Shown: piece after piece, positions 1 through 9,182 of the stretch
Position numbering within the stretch: position 1 is the first letter of the stretch
How the letters are laid out: every line of letters begins with the position of its first letter
Program-made: the position numbers and the translations under genes
Notes under the pieces: model-generated
Seen by the model: the letters and a program-made list of their open reading frames with translations, nothing else
Database searches by the model: none
Told to the model about the DNA's origin: nothing
Source of the DNA: Ga0074130 sp964499485
Lineage (GTDB): Bacteria > Pseudomonadota > Gammaproteobacteria > Burkholderiales > Rhodocyclaceae
DNA: 64,000 nt
Assembly (NCBI GenBank): GCA_964499485.1
Contig: CAZCLF010000003.1
Span: forward strand, 82,890 to 146,889
Direction: 5' to 3'

Positions 1-275
1 AGGCTGCGATCGCCTCATTTCCGGGTGTGCACGAAGTGGCTGCCATTAGTGTCCCTGATGAGCGTACCGGGGAGGCGGTCAAAGTTTTCGTGGTGCGCGA
101 GGATGACAAGGTGACGGCGGAAGCGCTGGTTGCGCACTGCCATGAGAATCTCACGGGCTACAAGATTCCCCACCAGATTGAGTTTCGCGATGATTTGCCT
201 AAGAGCAATGTGGGCAAGATTTTGCGTCGCAAACTGCGAGAGGACGAACTACAAAAGCGCGCTGGAAGCGTCTGA
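1..275 (+). CDS. Acyl-CoA synthetase (AMP-forming), C-terminal end, partial
   Basis: Only the last ~91 codons are in the window; the frame is open from base 3 and the gene begins upstream. The visible part is the small C-terminal lid domain of the ANL superfamily (long-chain fatty-acid-CoA ligase type). It has the VHEVAAISVPDERTGEAV stretch and the motif PKSNVGKILRRKLRE, whose lysine in GKI is the catalytic lysine of the adenylation step. The enzyme would activate a fatty or related carboxylic acid with ATP and CoA. The chain length cannot be told from this fragment; resemblance is to FadD. The stop codon lies in the loop of a strong hairpin shared with the convergent cyanophycin operon. Confidence 0.85.
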   Translation, partial: AAIASFPGVHEVAAISVPDERTGEAVKVFVVREDDKVTAEALVAHCHENLTGYKIPHQIEFRDDLPKSNVGKILRRKLREDELQKRAGSV

Positions 276-286
276 CGCTTCCAGCG
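260..286. terminator. Hairpin between convergent fadD-like gene and cphA
   Basis: A perfect 12-bp stem (CGCTGGAAGCGT / ACGCTTCCAGCG) with a CTG loop. The TGA stop of the acyl-CoA synthetase gene falls in the loop and right arm. There is no T-tract on either side, so it may be a stability or Rho-associated 3' structure rather than a classical intrinsic terminator. It serves both converging genes. Confidence 0.55.
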
Positions 287-296
287 GTTATCGGTG

Positions 297-2876
297 TTAC
301 GCGGCCTGATCGGCCTCAGCCACACGCTTGGCGATATGTGCCAATGCCTCTTCGACTTGGTCTACCAGAACGAGGCATAAATCACCCGCTTGGAGGCGCT
401 CCAGCGCACGGTCAATCGCGACGAACTCGCCGCGGATTTCCTCGATGTGGTTGGTCCGTGGCGCACCTTGCAGGCCTTGTCGCAACAGGCCGATGACTTC
501 GCCATCACTGCGGCCACGTTGGCAAGCATCTTCAAAAAGCAGTGCTTCATCGAAAGCTGCACCGACGATTTGGCCTTGCTTCATGATGTCTTCATCGCGT
601 CGATCACCCGCACCACTGATCACGATGGAGCGACGCTTGGCCGGCATGACGGCGAGTGCCTGTGCCAGCGCAGCGATAGCGTCCGGGTTATGGCCGTAAT
701 CTGCCACAACGGTAGCGCCGCGATAATTGAACAAATTAAAGCGACCCGGGGCGGTGTCGCTGTCGGTGACAAAGCTGCCGAGGCCTTCGAGGATAGTTTC
801 CCAAGCGATGCCTAAGGCCCAAGCCGCTGCAATCGAAGCCATGGCATTGTCGACTTGGAAGGGAATACTGCCATTCAGCGTGAGTGGCATTTGTGCCAAT
901 GGCAGATGCATCTCAAACTTGCCTTCACGCGCGACAATCAAATCGCCATCGCGATAGACAACGCGGCCACCTTGCACCATGTGCTCGGCCATCAGAGCAT
1001 TCAGTTCGGCGGCAAAGAAAGTGACGGCACCCGGACAGACACTCGCCATGCGTGCTGTATGAGCATCCGCTGCATTCAGCACTGCCATGCCTTTGGGCGA
1101 CACGTTACGCACAATCACACTCTTCAATACGGAGAGTTCTTCGACGGTATTGATGTAGTTCAGGCCGAGGTGATCGCCCATGCCGATGTTGGTCACAATT
1201 GCCACATCGCAGCGATCAAAACCCAATCCTTCGCGCAGCATGCCGCCACGCGCCGTTTCAAATACGGCCGCATCAACATCCGGATGCATCAGTACATTGC
1301 GTGCGCTACGCGGACCGCTACAGTCACCGGTATCAGTGCGACGCCCTTGGATATAAACGCCATCGGTATTCGTCATACCCACGCGCAGGCCGCTGGTAGC
1401 GATGATGTGCGAAGTCAGGCGCACCGTTGTGGTTTTTCCGTTGGTGCCAGTTACTGCCACGACGGGAATCCGGCCATTTTCTTCAGTACCGAACATGCTC
1501 TCGATGATGGCTTTACCTACATCGCGGCCTTTGCCGAATGAGGGGTTGAGGTGCATGCGCAGACCCGGCGCGGCATTGACTTCAACCACGCCACCATTTT
1601 GGTCTTCCAGCGGACGCTGTAGGGTTTCAGCCAGGGCATCAATACCGCAGACATCGAGACCAATCATTTTGGCCGCTTCAACAGCGCGTGCAGCGACGTC
1701 TGGATGTACGTCATCCGTCACATCAGTTGCCGTACCGCCGGTGCTGAGGTTAGCGTTGTTGCGCAAAATCACGCGCACGCCTTTGGCTGGAACAGAGTCC
1801 AGTGTCATCTCTTGTTTGGCGAGAATGCCGAGGGCAATTTCATCGAGTGGAATCTTGGTCAGCGAGGTGGCATGACCATCGCCACGCTGCGGATCAAGAT
1901 TGACGATATCTACCAATTTCTTGACGGTATGTTCTCCGTCACCAATCACATTCGGTGGCTCGCGCCGTGCTGCGGCAATCAGCTTGTCACCTACGACCAG
2001 CATACGGAAGTCGTGTCCGGGTAGGTAGCGCTCAACCATGATGTTGCGACGGAAACTGCGCGCGAAGTCATAACCGGCGACCACTTGCTCCTTAGTGAAT
2101 AGATTGACGCTCACACCTTTGCCCTGGTTGCCATCCAGTGGCTTGACGACAACCGGCAGGCCGACTTCATTGGCGGCTGCCCACGCATCTTCCGCGTCGC
2201 TCACAGGACGGCCCATCGGAACGGGGACACCACCGGCATAGAGGAGCTTCTTGGTCAGCTCCTTGTCTTGGGCGATCGATTCGGCGATGGCGCTGCTACG
2301 GTCAGTTTCGGCTGCCTGAATGCGGCGTTGCTTGCTGCCCCAACCAAACTGGACGAGGCTACCTGAGGTGAGGCGGCGATAGGGAATGCCACGCAGTACT
2401 GCAGCATCGACGATGGAGCCAGTCGAGGGGCCGAGGCGTACATCTTCATCCAGCTCGCGTAATTGACCTAGTGCCGCCTTGAGATCGAAAGGTTGATCAT
2501 TCAGCGCAGCATTAATCAAGGTTTCTGCCAGCTTGATTGCGAGCTGGCCGACTTCCTCTTCGCTGTATTCGACCACGACTTGATAGACCCCTGTCTCGTT
2601 GGTCTGCGTGGTACGGCTGAAGGTGACTGGGCAGCCGGCTTGCGCTTGCAGCCACAATGCAGCAGTTTCCAGCACATGCGCGAGCGAGATGGTTTCGTCC
2701 AGATGTTGTGGCTCGAACATGCCAATTTCAGGGAAGCGTTCGCGCAGGCGCGATTCAAAACCGGGCAGGTTGGCAATGGCGCGTTCAACTTCAGGGCAGC
2801 TGACAACCGCCTCGACGGAGGTGTGACGGCTCCACAGGTTCGGGCCGCGCAGGATACGGGTACGTGAAATTTCCAT
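297..2876 (-). CDS. cphA: Cyanophycin synthetase CphA (full length)
   Basis: Makes cyanophycin, the poly-aspartate/arginine storage polymer, by ATP-dependent addition of Asp to the backbone and Arg to its side chains. The 859 aa match the usual CphA size of about 870. Order of domains: N-terminal domain (about 1-160), ATP-grasp domain (about 210-465, with KPLDGNQGKGVS near residue 245 and VEVNAAPG near 432), then a Mur-ligase-like part. The Mur part has a standard P-loop GTNGKTTT near 478 and an intact C-terminal lobe with DYGHNPDA near 725. It is the last gene of a four-gene minus-strand operon, 15 bp after the short paralogue. All catalytic modules look present, so this is the likely main polymerase. 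Confidence 0.95.
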   Translation of the reverse strand: MEISRTRILRGPNLWSRHTSVEAVVSCPEVERAIANLPGFESRLRERFPEIGMFEPQHLDETISLAHVLETAALWLQAQAGCPVTFSRTTQTNETGVYQVVVEYSEEEVGQLAIKLAETLINAALNDQPFDLKAALGQLRELDEDVRLGPSTGSIVDAAVLRGIPYRRLTSGSLVQFGWGSKQRRIQAAETDRSSAIAESIAQDKELTKKLLYAGGVPVPMGRPVSDAEDAWAAANEVGLPVVVKPLDGNQGKGVSVNLFTKEQVVAGYDFARSFRRNIMVERYLPGHDFRMLVVGDKLIAAARREPPNVIGDGEHTVKKLVDIVNLDPQRGDGHATSLTKIPLDEIALGILAKQEMTLDSVPAKGVRVILRNNANLSTGGTATDVTDDVHPDVAARAVEAAKMIGLDVCGIDALAETLQRPLEDQNGGVVEVNAAPGLRMHLNPSFGKGRDVGKAIIESMFGTEENGRIPVVAVTGTNGKTTTVRLTSHIIATSGLRVGMTNTDGVYIQGRRTDTGDCSGPRSARNVLMHPDVDAAVFETARGGMLREGLGFDRCDVAIVTNIGMGDHLGLNYINTVEELSVLKSVIVRNVSPKGMAVLNAADAHTARMASVCPGAVTFFAAELNALMAEHMVQGGRVVYRDGDLIVAREGKFEMHLPLAQMPLTLNGSIPFQVDNAMASIAAAWALGIAWETILEGLGSFVTDSDTAPGRFNLFNYRGATVVADYGHNPDAIAALAQALAVMPAKRRSIVISGAGDRRDEDIMKQGQIVGAAFDEALLFEDACQRGRSDGEVIGLLRQGLQGAPRTNHIEEIRGEFVAIDRALERLQAGDLCLVLVDQVEEALAHIAKRVAEADQAA

Positions 2877-2891
2877 GATGTCCTCTGACCC

Positions 2892-5051
2892 TTAACCTGG
2901 GCTGCCGAAGGTCTGCGCGCCGCTTTTAATCAGCGCATTATCGATATTGAGTGCCCAGGCTGCAGCAATGGCAGCCAGCACATTCGCGGTTTCTTCGCTG
3001 CGTTCGGCGATGAGCGGAATGGTGCTGAGTTCGGTGAGGCTCTTCTCGTCGCCACTCTTGGCCAGCACAACGTGACCGGCACGGACAAAGACGGCACGAC
3101 CACCTTTGGCACGATGTTCGCGGATCACCTCGCTGTCAGCATTGGTGCCGAAGAAAATGACTTCGCCGTCGCATAGCTCTGCCATACCAGCAACCTTTTC
3201 ATCATCGGCATTCAGCACGCCAGTACCACTCGGTAGCACGACGTCGATCTGCGTGCGCAGCACGGTGAACATCTGATCCTGATCGTGGATGTGATATTGC
3301 GACAGCGCACTGTCGTATTCAAGATTGGTTACAACCCCGACATCGCAGCGGTCATAAGCCAGACCTTCGGAGAGGATGCTGGCGGGGCCTTGTTCGATGA
3401 CGGCGGCAGTGACTGAACGATTCAGCAGAATGCGCTCGCCACCCGACCAGTTAGCGCCATCATTGGTTTGCAGCTGGCGGCGATTCACATACACGCCCTT
3501 GCTGCATGCCAGACCAACATACTTGCCTGAAAGGCGGAGGAGGCGAGCAATGAGACCGGCTACGCGGGTCTTGCCGTGGCTACCGCTCACACCAACGACA
3601 GGGATGCGGCCATTGGCGGTCTTGGGGAACAGACTTTCGACAATCGCCTCACCCACTGGCTGGGCTTCACCAATGGCTGGCTTTAAATGCATGAGCAGGC
3701 TAGGGCCGGCATTGACCTCGACAATGGCGCCGCCTTGTTCATCAAGCGGGAGCGAAATGTTCTCAGTGACGATGTCCACACCCGCAATATCCAGCCCGAC
3801 GATCTTGGCCGCAAGCACTGCCGTTTCAGCGTTACGCGGATGGACGAGATGCGTGATATCAGTGGTGTGATTGCCATTGCGCAGCACTACCACGCGGGCA
3901 TCTGTGGCTGGCACGGATTCCGGTGTGTAGCCTTGGCGCTCAAGTTGCAGGAGAATTTGCGGCTTGTCGATTTCGATCGGCTCAAGCGGTTGTTCGCCAG
4001 CCTTGCCGCGACGCGGATCGCTGTTTAGTTGCTTGTCCACCAGTACGCGTAGCGTGGAGCTGCCGTCACCCGTGACAATCGCTTCTTCACCACGGGCTGC
4101 GGCGACCAGCTTGCCACCAATCACCAGCAGGCGATGCTCGACGCCTTTGATAAACTTTTCGACAATGACTTCGCTACCTTCTTCGGCGGCGATTTTGTAA
4201 GCGGCTTCGATTTCAGCTTGGGTCGAGAGGTCCGTTGAGACCCCACGGCCACGATTACCGTCCGAGGGTTTGACGACCACGGGCACGCCGATATCTTGAG
4301 CGGCTTCCCACGCTTCGCTGGGGCTTTCAACCACTTGGCCTTCAGGGGTGGGCACGCCGCAATAACCGAGCAGGCGCTTAGTCATGTCTTTTTCGCTGGC
4401 GATGCCTTCAGCAATCGCGCTGGTGCAATCAGTTTCAGCCGTCCAAATGCGGCGCTGCGCAGCGCCGTAACCCAACTGGACCAGATTGCCGTTTTCCAGC
4501 AGGCGAATGTGCGGGATCTTTCGCTTGGTGGCTGCAGTAACGATGCATTGCGTGCTCGGGCCAAGACACAGGTTTTCCACCATTTCGGCCAGCTCAGCAA
4601 CGGCACCTGACACGTCGAAGGGCTTGTCTTCCATCGCAGCAAGCACCAGCTCGCGCGAGATTTGCAGCGCACGGCGACCAATGCGCTCGTGTGTGGTGTT
4701 AAACACGACCTTGTAGAGGCTGCGGCGAGTGACTTCGCGCGCTTTGCCGAAGCTCACCTTCATGCCGGCTAGATTCTGCAGCTCGATGGTGATGTGTTCG
4801 AGAATGTGGCCCGGCCAGGTACCTTCATGCAGGCGCATGACAAAACCACCATGCACGCCAGGGCTGCAGGTGTGTGCCATCAGGCTGGGCAGCCAAGCAA
4901 CAAGACGTTCGGGGAAACCGGGGATGAGGTTGGAAGGGAAATCTTCCAGGTCGTGAATATCGACAACAGCTTCGATGATCGGGGTGTAGGTCCACATGCT
5001 TGGACCGCGCAGATAACGGACTTCCAGAATCTCGATGTCTTTTTTGCTCAT
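2892..5051 (-). CDS. Short cyanophycin synthetase paralogue CphA' lacking the C-terminal lobe
   Basis: Homologous to the downstream cphA over its whole length but only 719 aa. The N-terminal domain and ATP-grasp domain (KPSDGNRGRGVS near residue 265; VEVNAGPS) are conserved. The Mur-ligase P-loop near residue 490 reads GSHGKTRV instead of GTNGKTTT. The protein ends at AQTFGSPG, just where CphA continues into its last ~160 residues (start of the Mur C-terminal lobe). The neat end and the in-frame join to the next gene argue for a stable short form rather than a recent break. A short CphA' beside CphA is known in some betaproteobacteria, and cyanobacterial CphA2 is also C-terminally short. Whether this one makes polymer alone, helps CphA or has another substrate is unknown. 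Confidence 0.88.
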   Translation of the reverse strand: MSKKDIEILEVRYLRGPSMWTYTPIIEAVVDIHDLEDFPSNLIPGFPERLVAWLPSLMAHTCSPGVHGGFVMRLHEGTWPGHILEHITIELQNLAGMKVSFGKAREVTRRSLYKVVFNTTHERIGRRALQISRELVLAAMEDKPFDVSGAVAELAEMVENLCLGPSTQCIVTAATKRKIPHIRLLENGNLVQLGYGAAQRRIWTAETDCTSAIAEGIASEKDMTKRLLGYCGVPTPEGQVVESPSEAWEAAQDIGVPVVVKPSDGNRGRGVSTDLSTQAEIEAAYKIAAEEGSEVIVEKFIKGVEHRLLVIGGKLVAAARGEEAIVTGDGSSTLRVLVDKQLNSDPRRGKAGEQPLEPIEIDKPQILLQLERQGYTPESVPATDARVVVLRNGNHTTDITHLVHPRNAETAVLAAKIVGLDIAGVDIVTENISLPLDEQGGAIVEVNAGPSLLMHLKPAIGEAQPVGEAIVESLFPKTANGRIPVVGVSGSHGKTRVAGLIARLLRLSGKYVGLACSKGVYVNRRQLQTNDGANWSGGERILLNRSVTAAVIEQGPASILSEGLAYDRCDVGVVTNLEYDSALSQYHIHDQDQMFTVLRTQIDVVLPSGTGVLNADDEKVAGMAELCDGEVIFFGTNADSEVIREHRAKGGRAVFVRAGHVVLAKSGDEKSLTELSTIPLIAERSEETANVLAAIAAAWALNIDNALIKSGAQTFGSPG

Positions 5052-5141
5052 AAATCAGCCCGGAGGCCCAAGAGTAGATACGGATTGTTCGATTTTTACA
5101 GATTAACGCGCAGTCTGCTGCTTTGGTTTACCTAGCAGTTG

Positions 5142-5612
5142 CTACAGGAAGCGCTCCAGCAGCTTGCGGCTATGGCGATCCAGCGCCTTGCGGTCGGCAA
5201 TCAGGTAGAGAATGCCATGGTTGTCGGCGATCAGCAGGCCATTATTGGGCAGGCGACGGATGTCTTCTTCACCTTTCAGAACAAAGGCCGTTGTGCCGCG
5301 ATTGGTGGTCACCGACCAAGTGCTAGGGGTGGCAAAGCTGCTGACGCTATCGAGACGGCTAATTTCCGGCATGAACTCGCGCCCGCTCAGCTCGCTGTCG
5401 ATCAATGCACGCTGATCGGGGTTCAGTTCATCCAGCGTATCGACCCACACAATCTCATGGCCATCCTGGCTCATCAAGGCCAAGCCTTCATCGGGGGCGG
5501 CCAGCGGAAAGGCGCGTACCGGTGTGACATTGGCATGCACGGACCCGTCGGCTAGTGTGCAGACCAGACGCCCACTGCGATTGCGGGTGAGGGTGAATTC
5601 GACCTTACTCAT
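5142..5612 (-). CDS. Cyanophycin-associated DUF1854 protein
   Basis: A 156-aa soluble protein without signal peptide or membrane segment. It matches the DUF1854 family, which is recurrently found beside cyanophycin synthetase genes; its biochemical role is not known. Its start overlaps the end of the ABC transporter gene by 8 bp (ATGAGTAA), so the two are almost certainly translationally coupled. The cphA' start follows 90 bp after its stop. The conserved block DGHEIVWVDTLDELNP and the C-terminal IADNHGILYLIADRKALD region are typical of the family. From the coupling I infer that it works with the transporter. Confidence 0.85.
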   Translation of the reverse strand: MSKVEFTLTRNRSGRLVCTLADGSVHANVTPVRAFPLAAPDEGLALMSQDGHEIVWVDTLDELNPDQRALIDSELSGREFMPEISRLDSVSSFATPSTWSVTTNRGTTAFVLKGEEDIRRLPNNGLLIADNHGILYLIADRKALDRHSRKLLERFL

Positions 5613-7878
5613 TGTCGCCTTCCGATACGATTTCAGCGTTGTTGCGCTGTTGGGCCTGATAGAGGCGGTAGTAATGGCCTTCGCGCGCCATCAAGTCATC
5701 GTGATTGCCGATTTCAACAATCTGACCACGATCCATGACCACAAGGCGGTCTGCCTTGCGCAGGGTGGACAAGCGGTGAGCGATGGCGATGGTGGTGCGT
5801 CCAAGGACAAGGTTGTCGAGCGCCTTCTGAATTTCCTTTTCCGTCTCGGTGTCCACCGCCGAGGTGGCTTCGTCGAGGATCAGAATGCGCGGATTAATCA
5901 GCAGCGCACGTGCAATTGAAATGCGCTGCCGCTCGCCGCCTGAGAGCCCCTGACCACGCTCTCCTACCAGCGAGTCGTAGCCTTGCGGCAGGCGCAGAAT
6001 GAACTCATGGGCATGGGCGGCACGTGCCGCCGCGATGATCTCTGCTCGTGTGGCTTCGGGTTTGCCGTAGGCAATATTCTCGGCAATGGTGCCGAAGAAC
6101 AGGAAGGGCTCTTGCAAGACAAGCCCGATATGACGGCGATAGTCGGCAATTGCGATGGAGCGGATATCCACCCCATCAATCCGAACCGAGCCTTGCGTCA
6201 CATCGTAGAAGCGGCAGATTAAGTTCACCAGCGTGCTCTTGCCTGAGCCACTGTGGCCTACCAGACCAATCATTTCACCGGGCTGAATGTCGAGATCCAG
6301 ATTGCGGATGACGGAGCGGTTGCCGTAGCGGAAGCCTACGTCATGCATCGAAATTTGACCTGTTACCTGCGGCATGGGGCGCGGATTAACAGGCTGCGGC
6401 ACGCTGGAGACATGGTCAAGAATGTCGAAGATGCGCTTGGTTGCTGCCGCAGCACGCTGTGTGGCCGAGACAATGCGGCTCATTGAGTCGAGGCGCGTGT
6501 AAAAACGGCCGATATAAGCGAGGAAGGCAGTGAGCACGCCGACGGTACTGTTGTTGTGTGCAATTTGCCAAATGCCGAATACCCATACAACGAGCAGACC
6601 GATTTCGGTGAGTAGCGTGACGGTAGGCGAGAACACTGACCAGGTTTTGTTGAGGCGGTCGTTCATGGCCAGATTACGTTGGTTGGCTTCTCGGAAGCGC
6701 TCGGCTTCACGCTTTTCCTGCGCAAACGCCTTAACCACGCGAATGCCGGGGATGGTGTCGGCCAGCACATTGGTAACTTCGGCCCAGACACGGTCAATCC
6801 GCTCGAAACCGGTACGGAGTTTTTCGCGCACAAAGTGGATCAGCCAGGCAATGAAGGGCAGGGGCAGTAAGGTCACCAGTGCCAGCCACGGATTGATCGA
6901 GAACAGGATCACCGCCGTCATGGTAATCATCAGTACATCGGTGGCGAAGTTGAGGAGGTCGAGCGAGAGGAATACGTTGATACGGTCGGTCTCGTTACCC
7001 AAGCGGGCAATTAGGTCGCCCGTTCGTTTGCCACCAAAGTATTCAAGTGACAGCCCCATCAGGTGGTCGTAAGTGGTGGTGCGCAGGTCACGGCCAATGC
7101 GTTCCGACACCAGAGCCAGAATGTAAGTACGAATCCAGCCCAGTACCCATGCCAATACGGCCGCAGCGGTTAATCCCCCTAGGTACATTCCAACCAGTGG
7201 CCAGTCGATGGGTTTGCCGTTCTGAAAGGGAATCAACACCTCGTCCATCAGCGGCATGGTCAGATAGGGGGGCACCAGCGTGGCACCCGTGGATGCCAGT
7301 GTCAGCAGAAACCCGGTTAGCAGCTGCCAGCGATAGGGGCGCGCAAAGCGCCACAGGCGGAACAGGGTCCAGGTCGACGGCGGGGTGTGCAGCTCGCGCG
7401 TGCAGATCGGACATTCTTCCTGGCCTGGCTCCAGTAGCGCTTTGCAGGTCGGGCAGGCAACAAATTCTTCCGTCTCAGGCGGCAGGCCGGTGGCGATGGC
7501 GTCGACTTGCTTGTCGAATTTTTCGATCAAGCGCAGGGCAGCCACGTTGTGTTCAAGTGTGTAGCGCCAGCTCGCCAGCAGCACCGGTTCGTCTTCCTGT
7601 GCAATCAGCTCCAGTGTGGCAACGCCGGCATGGTCGTGATGTTGCAGACGCAGTCCGGTACGTAGTTCCCAGCTCTTCCAGGCGCCCTGGCTGCCTGCCT
7701 CACAGGCGAGTAGCCGGTTTTCGCTCAGCAGCAGCAAGCCTTGCTGAAAGTGGAGTCTGTGATCGAGGTCGAGTTCCAGCGAGGCTAGGATGGATTCGCC
7801 GGTCGAAATTTGGGTGGCGACTTCGGTTTGCCAGCGATCCGGGAGGGTGAGGATGCTGCTGGGGGAGGCGCTGATCAT
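5605..7878 (-). CDS. Cyanophycin-associated ABC transporter (fused permease-ATPase with zinc ribbon)
   Basis: A 757-aa half transporter of the exporter (MsbA/MDR) type. The first ~135 residues are a soluble domain of unknown role. Next comes a zinc-ribbon-like CPTC...CPIC pair (about residues 142-160), then a six-helix ABC membrane domain (about 175-480), then the ATPase with GHSGSGKST (near 544), LSGGERQR (near 647) and ILILDEATSA (near 668). All ATPase motifs are intact. It is the first gene of the operon DUF1854-cphA'-cphA and matches the family annotated as the cyanophycin metabolism-associated ABC transporter. The transported substrate is unknown; amino acids, dipeptides or a regulatory molecule are all possible. 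The ATG has no clear Shine-Dalgarno sequence. Confidence 0.88.
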   Translation of the reverse strand: MISASPSSILTLPDRWQTEVATQISTGESILASLELDLDHRLHFQQGLLLLSENRLLACEAGSQGAWKSWELRTGLRLQHHDHAGVATLELIAQEDEPVLLASWRYTLEHNVAALRLIEKFDKQVDAIATGLPPETEEFVACPTCKALLEPGQEECPICTRELHTPPSTWTLFRLWRFARPYRWQLLTGFLLTLASTGATLVPPYLTMPLMDEVLIPFQNGKPIDWPLVGMYLGGLTAAAVLAWVLGWIRTYILALVSERIGRDLRTTTYDHLMGLSLEYFGGKRTGDLIARLGNETDRINVFLSLDLLNFATDVLMITMTAVILFSINPWLALVTLLPLPFIAWLIHFVREKLRTGFERIDRVWAEVTNVLADTIPGIRVVKAFAQEKREAERFREANQRNLAMNDRLNKTWSVFSPTVTLLTEIGLLVVWVFGIWQIAHNNSTVGVLTAFLAYIGRFYTRLDSMSRIVSATQRAAAATKRIFDILDHVSSVPQPVNPRPMPQVTGQISMHDVGFRYGNRSVIRNLDLDIQPGEMIGLVGHSGSGKSTLVNLICRFYDVTQGSVRIDGVDIRSIAIADYRRHIGLVLQEPFLFFGTIAENIAYGKPEATRAEIIAAARAAHAHEFILRLPQGYDSLVGERGQGLSGGERQRISIARALLINPRILILDEATSAVDTETEKEIQKALDNLVLGRTTIAIAHRLSTLRKADRLVVMDRGQIVEIGNHDDLMAREGHYYRLYQAQQRNNAEIVSEGDNE

Positions 7879-7979
7879 GGAGGCAGGATAGTGTGTGGCT
7901 CGGATTGAAATGTCTGGTGTTTGGGGGCCAGATTAAGCATCAAGTATACCGCTCGGCCGCAAACGAAAGCGGCCTGCAT

Positions 7980-8008
7980 TTGGGTGCATGAAGGCCGCGT
8001 GATAAAAT
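7980..8008 (+). promoter_or_regulatory. Candidate sigma-70 promoter of aroC
   Basis: TTGGGT and TAAAAT are separated by 17 bp, about 64 bp upstream of the aroC ATG in the 193-bp divergent region. The -10 matches 5 of 6 positions and the -35 is weak. Call made by eye. Confidence 0.4.
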
Positions 8009-8071
8009 CAACGCATCAAGACGGCTTTAAGTTTACCCAAGCCGCAAATATTCCCCTTTGATGAGGTCTGC

Positions 8072-9175
8072 ATGTCCGGCAACACTTTCGGCAAGCTGTT
8101 TTGTGTCACATCCTTTGGCGAATCGCACGGTCCGGCCATTGGCTGCGTCGTCGATGGCTGCCCGCCCGGACTCGAAATTACGGTTGAGGAAATCCAGCTG
8201 GAGCTGGATCGCCGTAAGCCAGGTACGTCGCGCCATGTGACCCAGCGCCGCGAGCCAGATGAAGTTGAAATCCTCTCAGGCGTGTTCGAAGGCAAGACCA
8301 CCGGCACGCCGATTGCGCTGTTGATCCGCAACCAAGACCAGCGCAGCAAGGACTACGGCAACATCGCCCAGACCTTTCGTCCGGGCCATGCCGACTACGT
8401 CTACACTCAGAAATATGGCTTCCGCGACCATCGTGGGGGCGGCCGTTCTTCGGCCCGTGAAACCGCGGTCCGCGTTGCTGCAGGGGCCATCGCAAAGAAG
8501 TGGCTGAAGCAGCAGTTCGGTATCGAGATCCGTGGCTTTATGAGCCAACTCGGTGAGGTCGAGATTCCCTTCGTTAGCTGGAACGATATTCCGAACAATC
8601 CCTTCTTTGCGCCGAATGCCGCCATGGTGGATCAGCTTGAGGCGTACATGGATAAGCTGCGCAAGTCGGGCGAATCCGTGGGCGCCAAGATTACGGCTGT
8701 GGCTACTGGCGTGCCGGTAGGCTGGGGCGATCCTGTCTATGACCGCTTAGATGCAGTATTGGCCTATGCCATGATGGGCATTAACGCCGTTAAGGGTGTG
8801 GAGATTGGTGCGGGCTTCGCATCGGTCGCACAGAAGGGTACCGAGCATGGCGACGAAATGACACCGGAAGGCTTCCTTAGCAATAACGCTGGCGGTGTAC
8901 TGGGAGGCATTTCAACTGGCCAAGATATCGTTGTGAATATCGCGATTAAGCCAACCTCCAGTATTCGCTTACCACGCAAGACCATTGATCTGGAAGGTAA
9001 TGCCGCGATTGTTGAAACCCATGGCCGCCATGATCCTTGTGTGGGTATCCGGGCAACGCCGATTGCCGAAGCCATGCTGGCCCTGACCCTTATTGATGCG
9101 GCAATGCATCACCGCGCTCAGTGCGGCGATGTGGTGTGCAAGACGCCAAAGATTCCGGGCAAGGTTCGGGGTTAA
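8072..9175 (+). CDS. aroC: Chorismate synthase
   Basis: Converts 5-enolpyruvylshikimate-3-phosphate to chorismate with reduced FMN, the last shared step to aromatic amino acids, folate and quinones. At 367 aa it has the usual length. The family signatures are visible: GESHGPAIGCVVDGCPPG near the N terminus, the arginine-rich RHVTQRREPDEVEI segment, and the GGRSSARETAVRVAAGAIAKK region with FMN/substrate-binding residues. The ATG follows a GAGGT Shine-Dalgarno-like stretch. It is transcribed away from the cyanophycin operon, and the next gene starts only 7 bp after its stop. Confidence 0.98.
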   Translation: MSGNTFGKLFCVTSFGESHGPAIGCVVDGCPPGLEITVEEIQLELDRRKPGTSRHVTQRREPDEVEILSGVFEGKTTGTPIALLIRNQDQRSKDYGNIAQTFRPGHADYVYTQKYGFRDHRGGGRSSARETAVRVAAGAIAKKWLKQQFGIEIRGFMSQLGEVEIPFVSWNDIPNNPFFAPNAAMVDQLEAYMDKLRKSGESVGAKITAVATGVPVGWGDPVYDRLDAVLAYAMMGINAVKGVEIGAGFASVAQKGTEHGDEMTPEGFLSNNAGGVLGGISTGQDIVVNIAIKPTSSIRLPRKTIDLEGNAAIVETHGRHDPCVGIRATPIAEAMLALTLIDAAMHHRAQCGDVVCKTPKIPGKVRG

Positions 9176-9182
9176 ACCGACT

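Noticed and set aside
9093..9182. Longer N terminus for the MFS transporter overlapping aroC
   Set aside because: The extension is Arg/Cys-rich and precedes a normal start at GTG 9183, which begins right before the first membrane helix.
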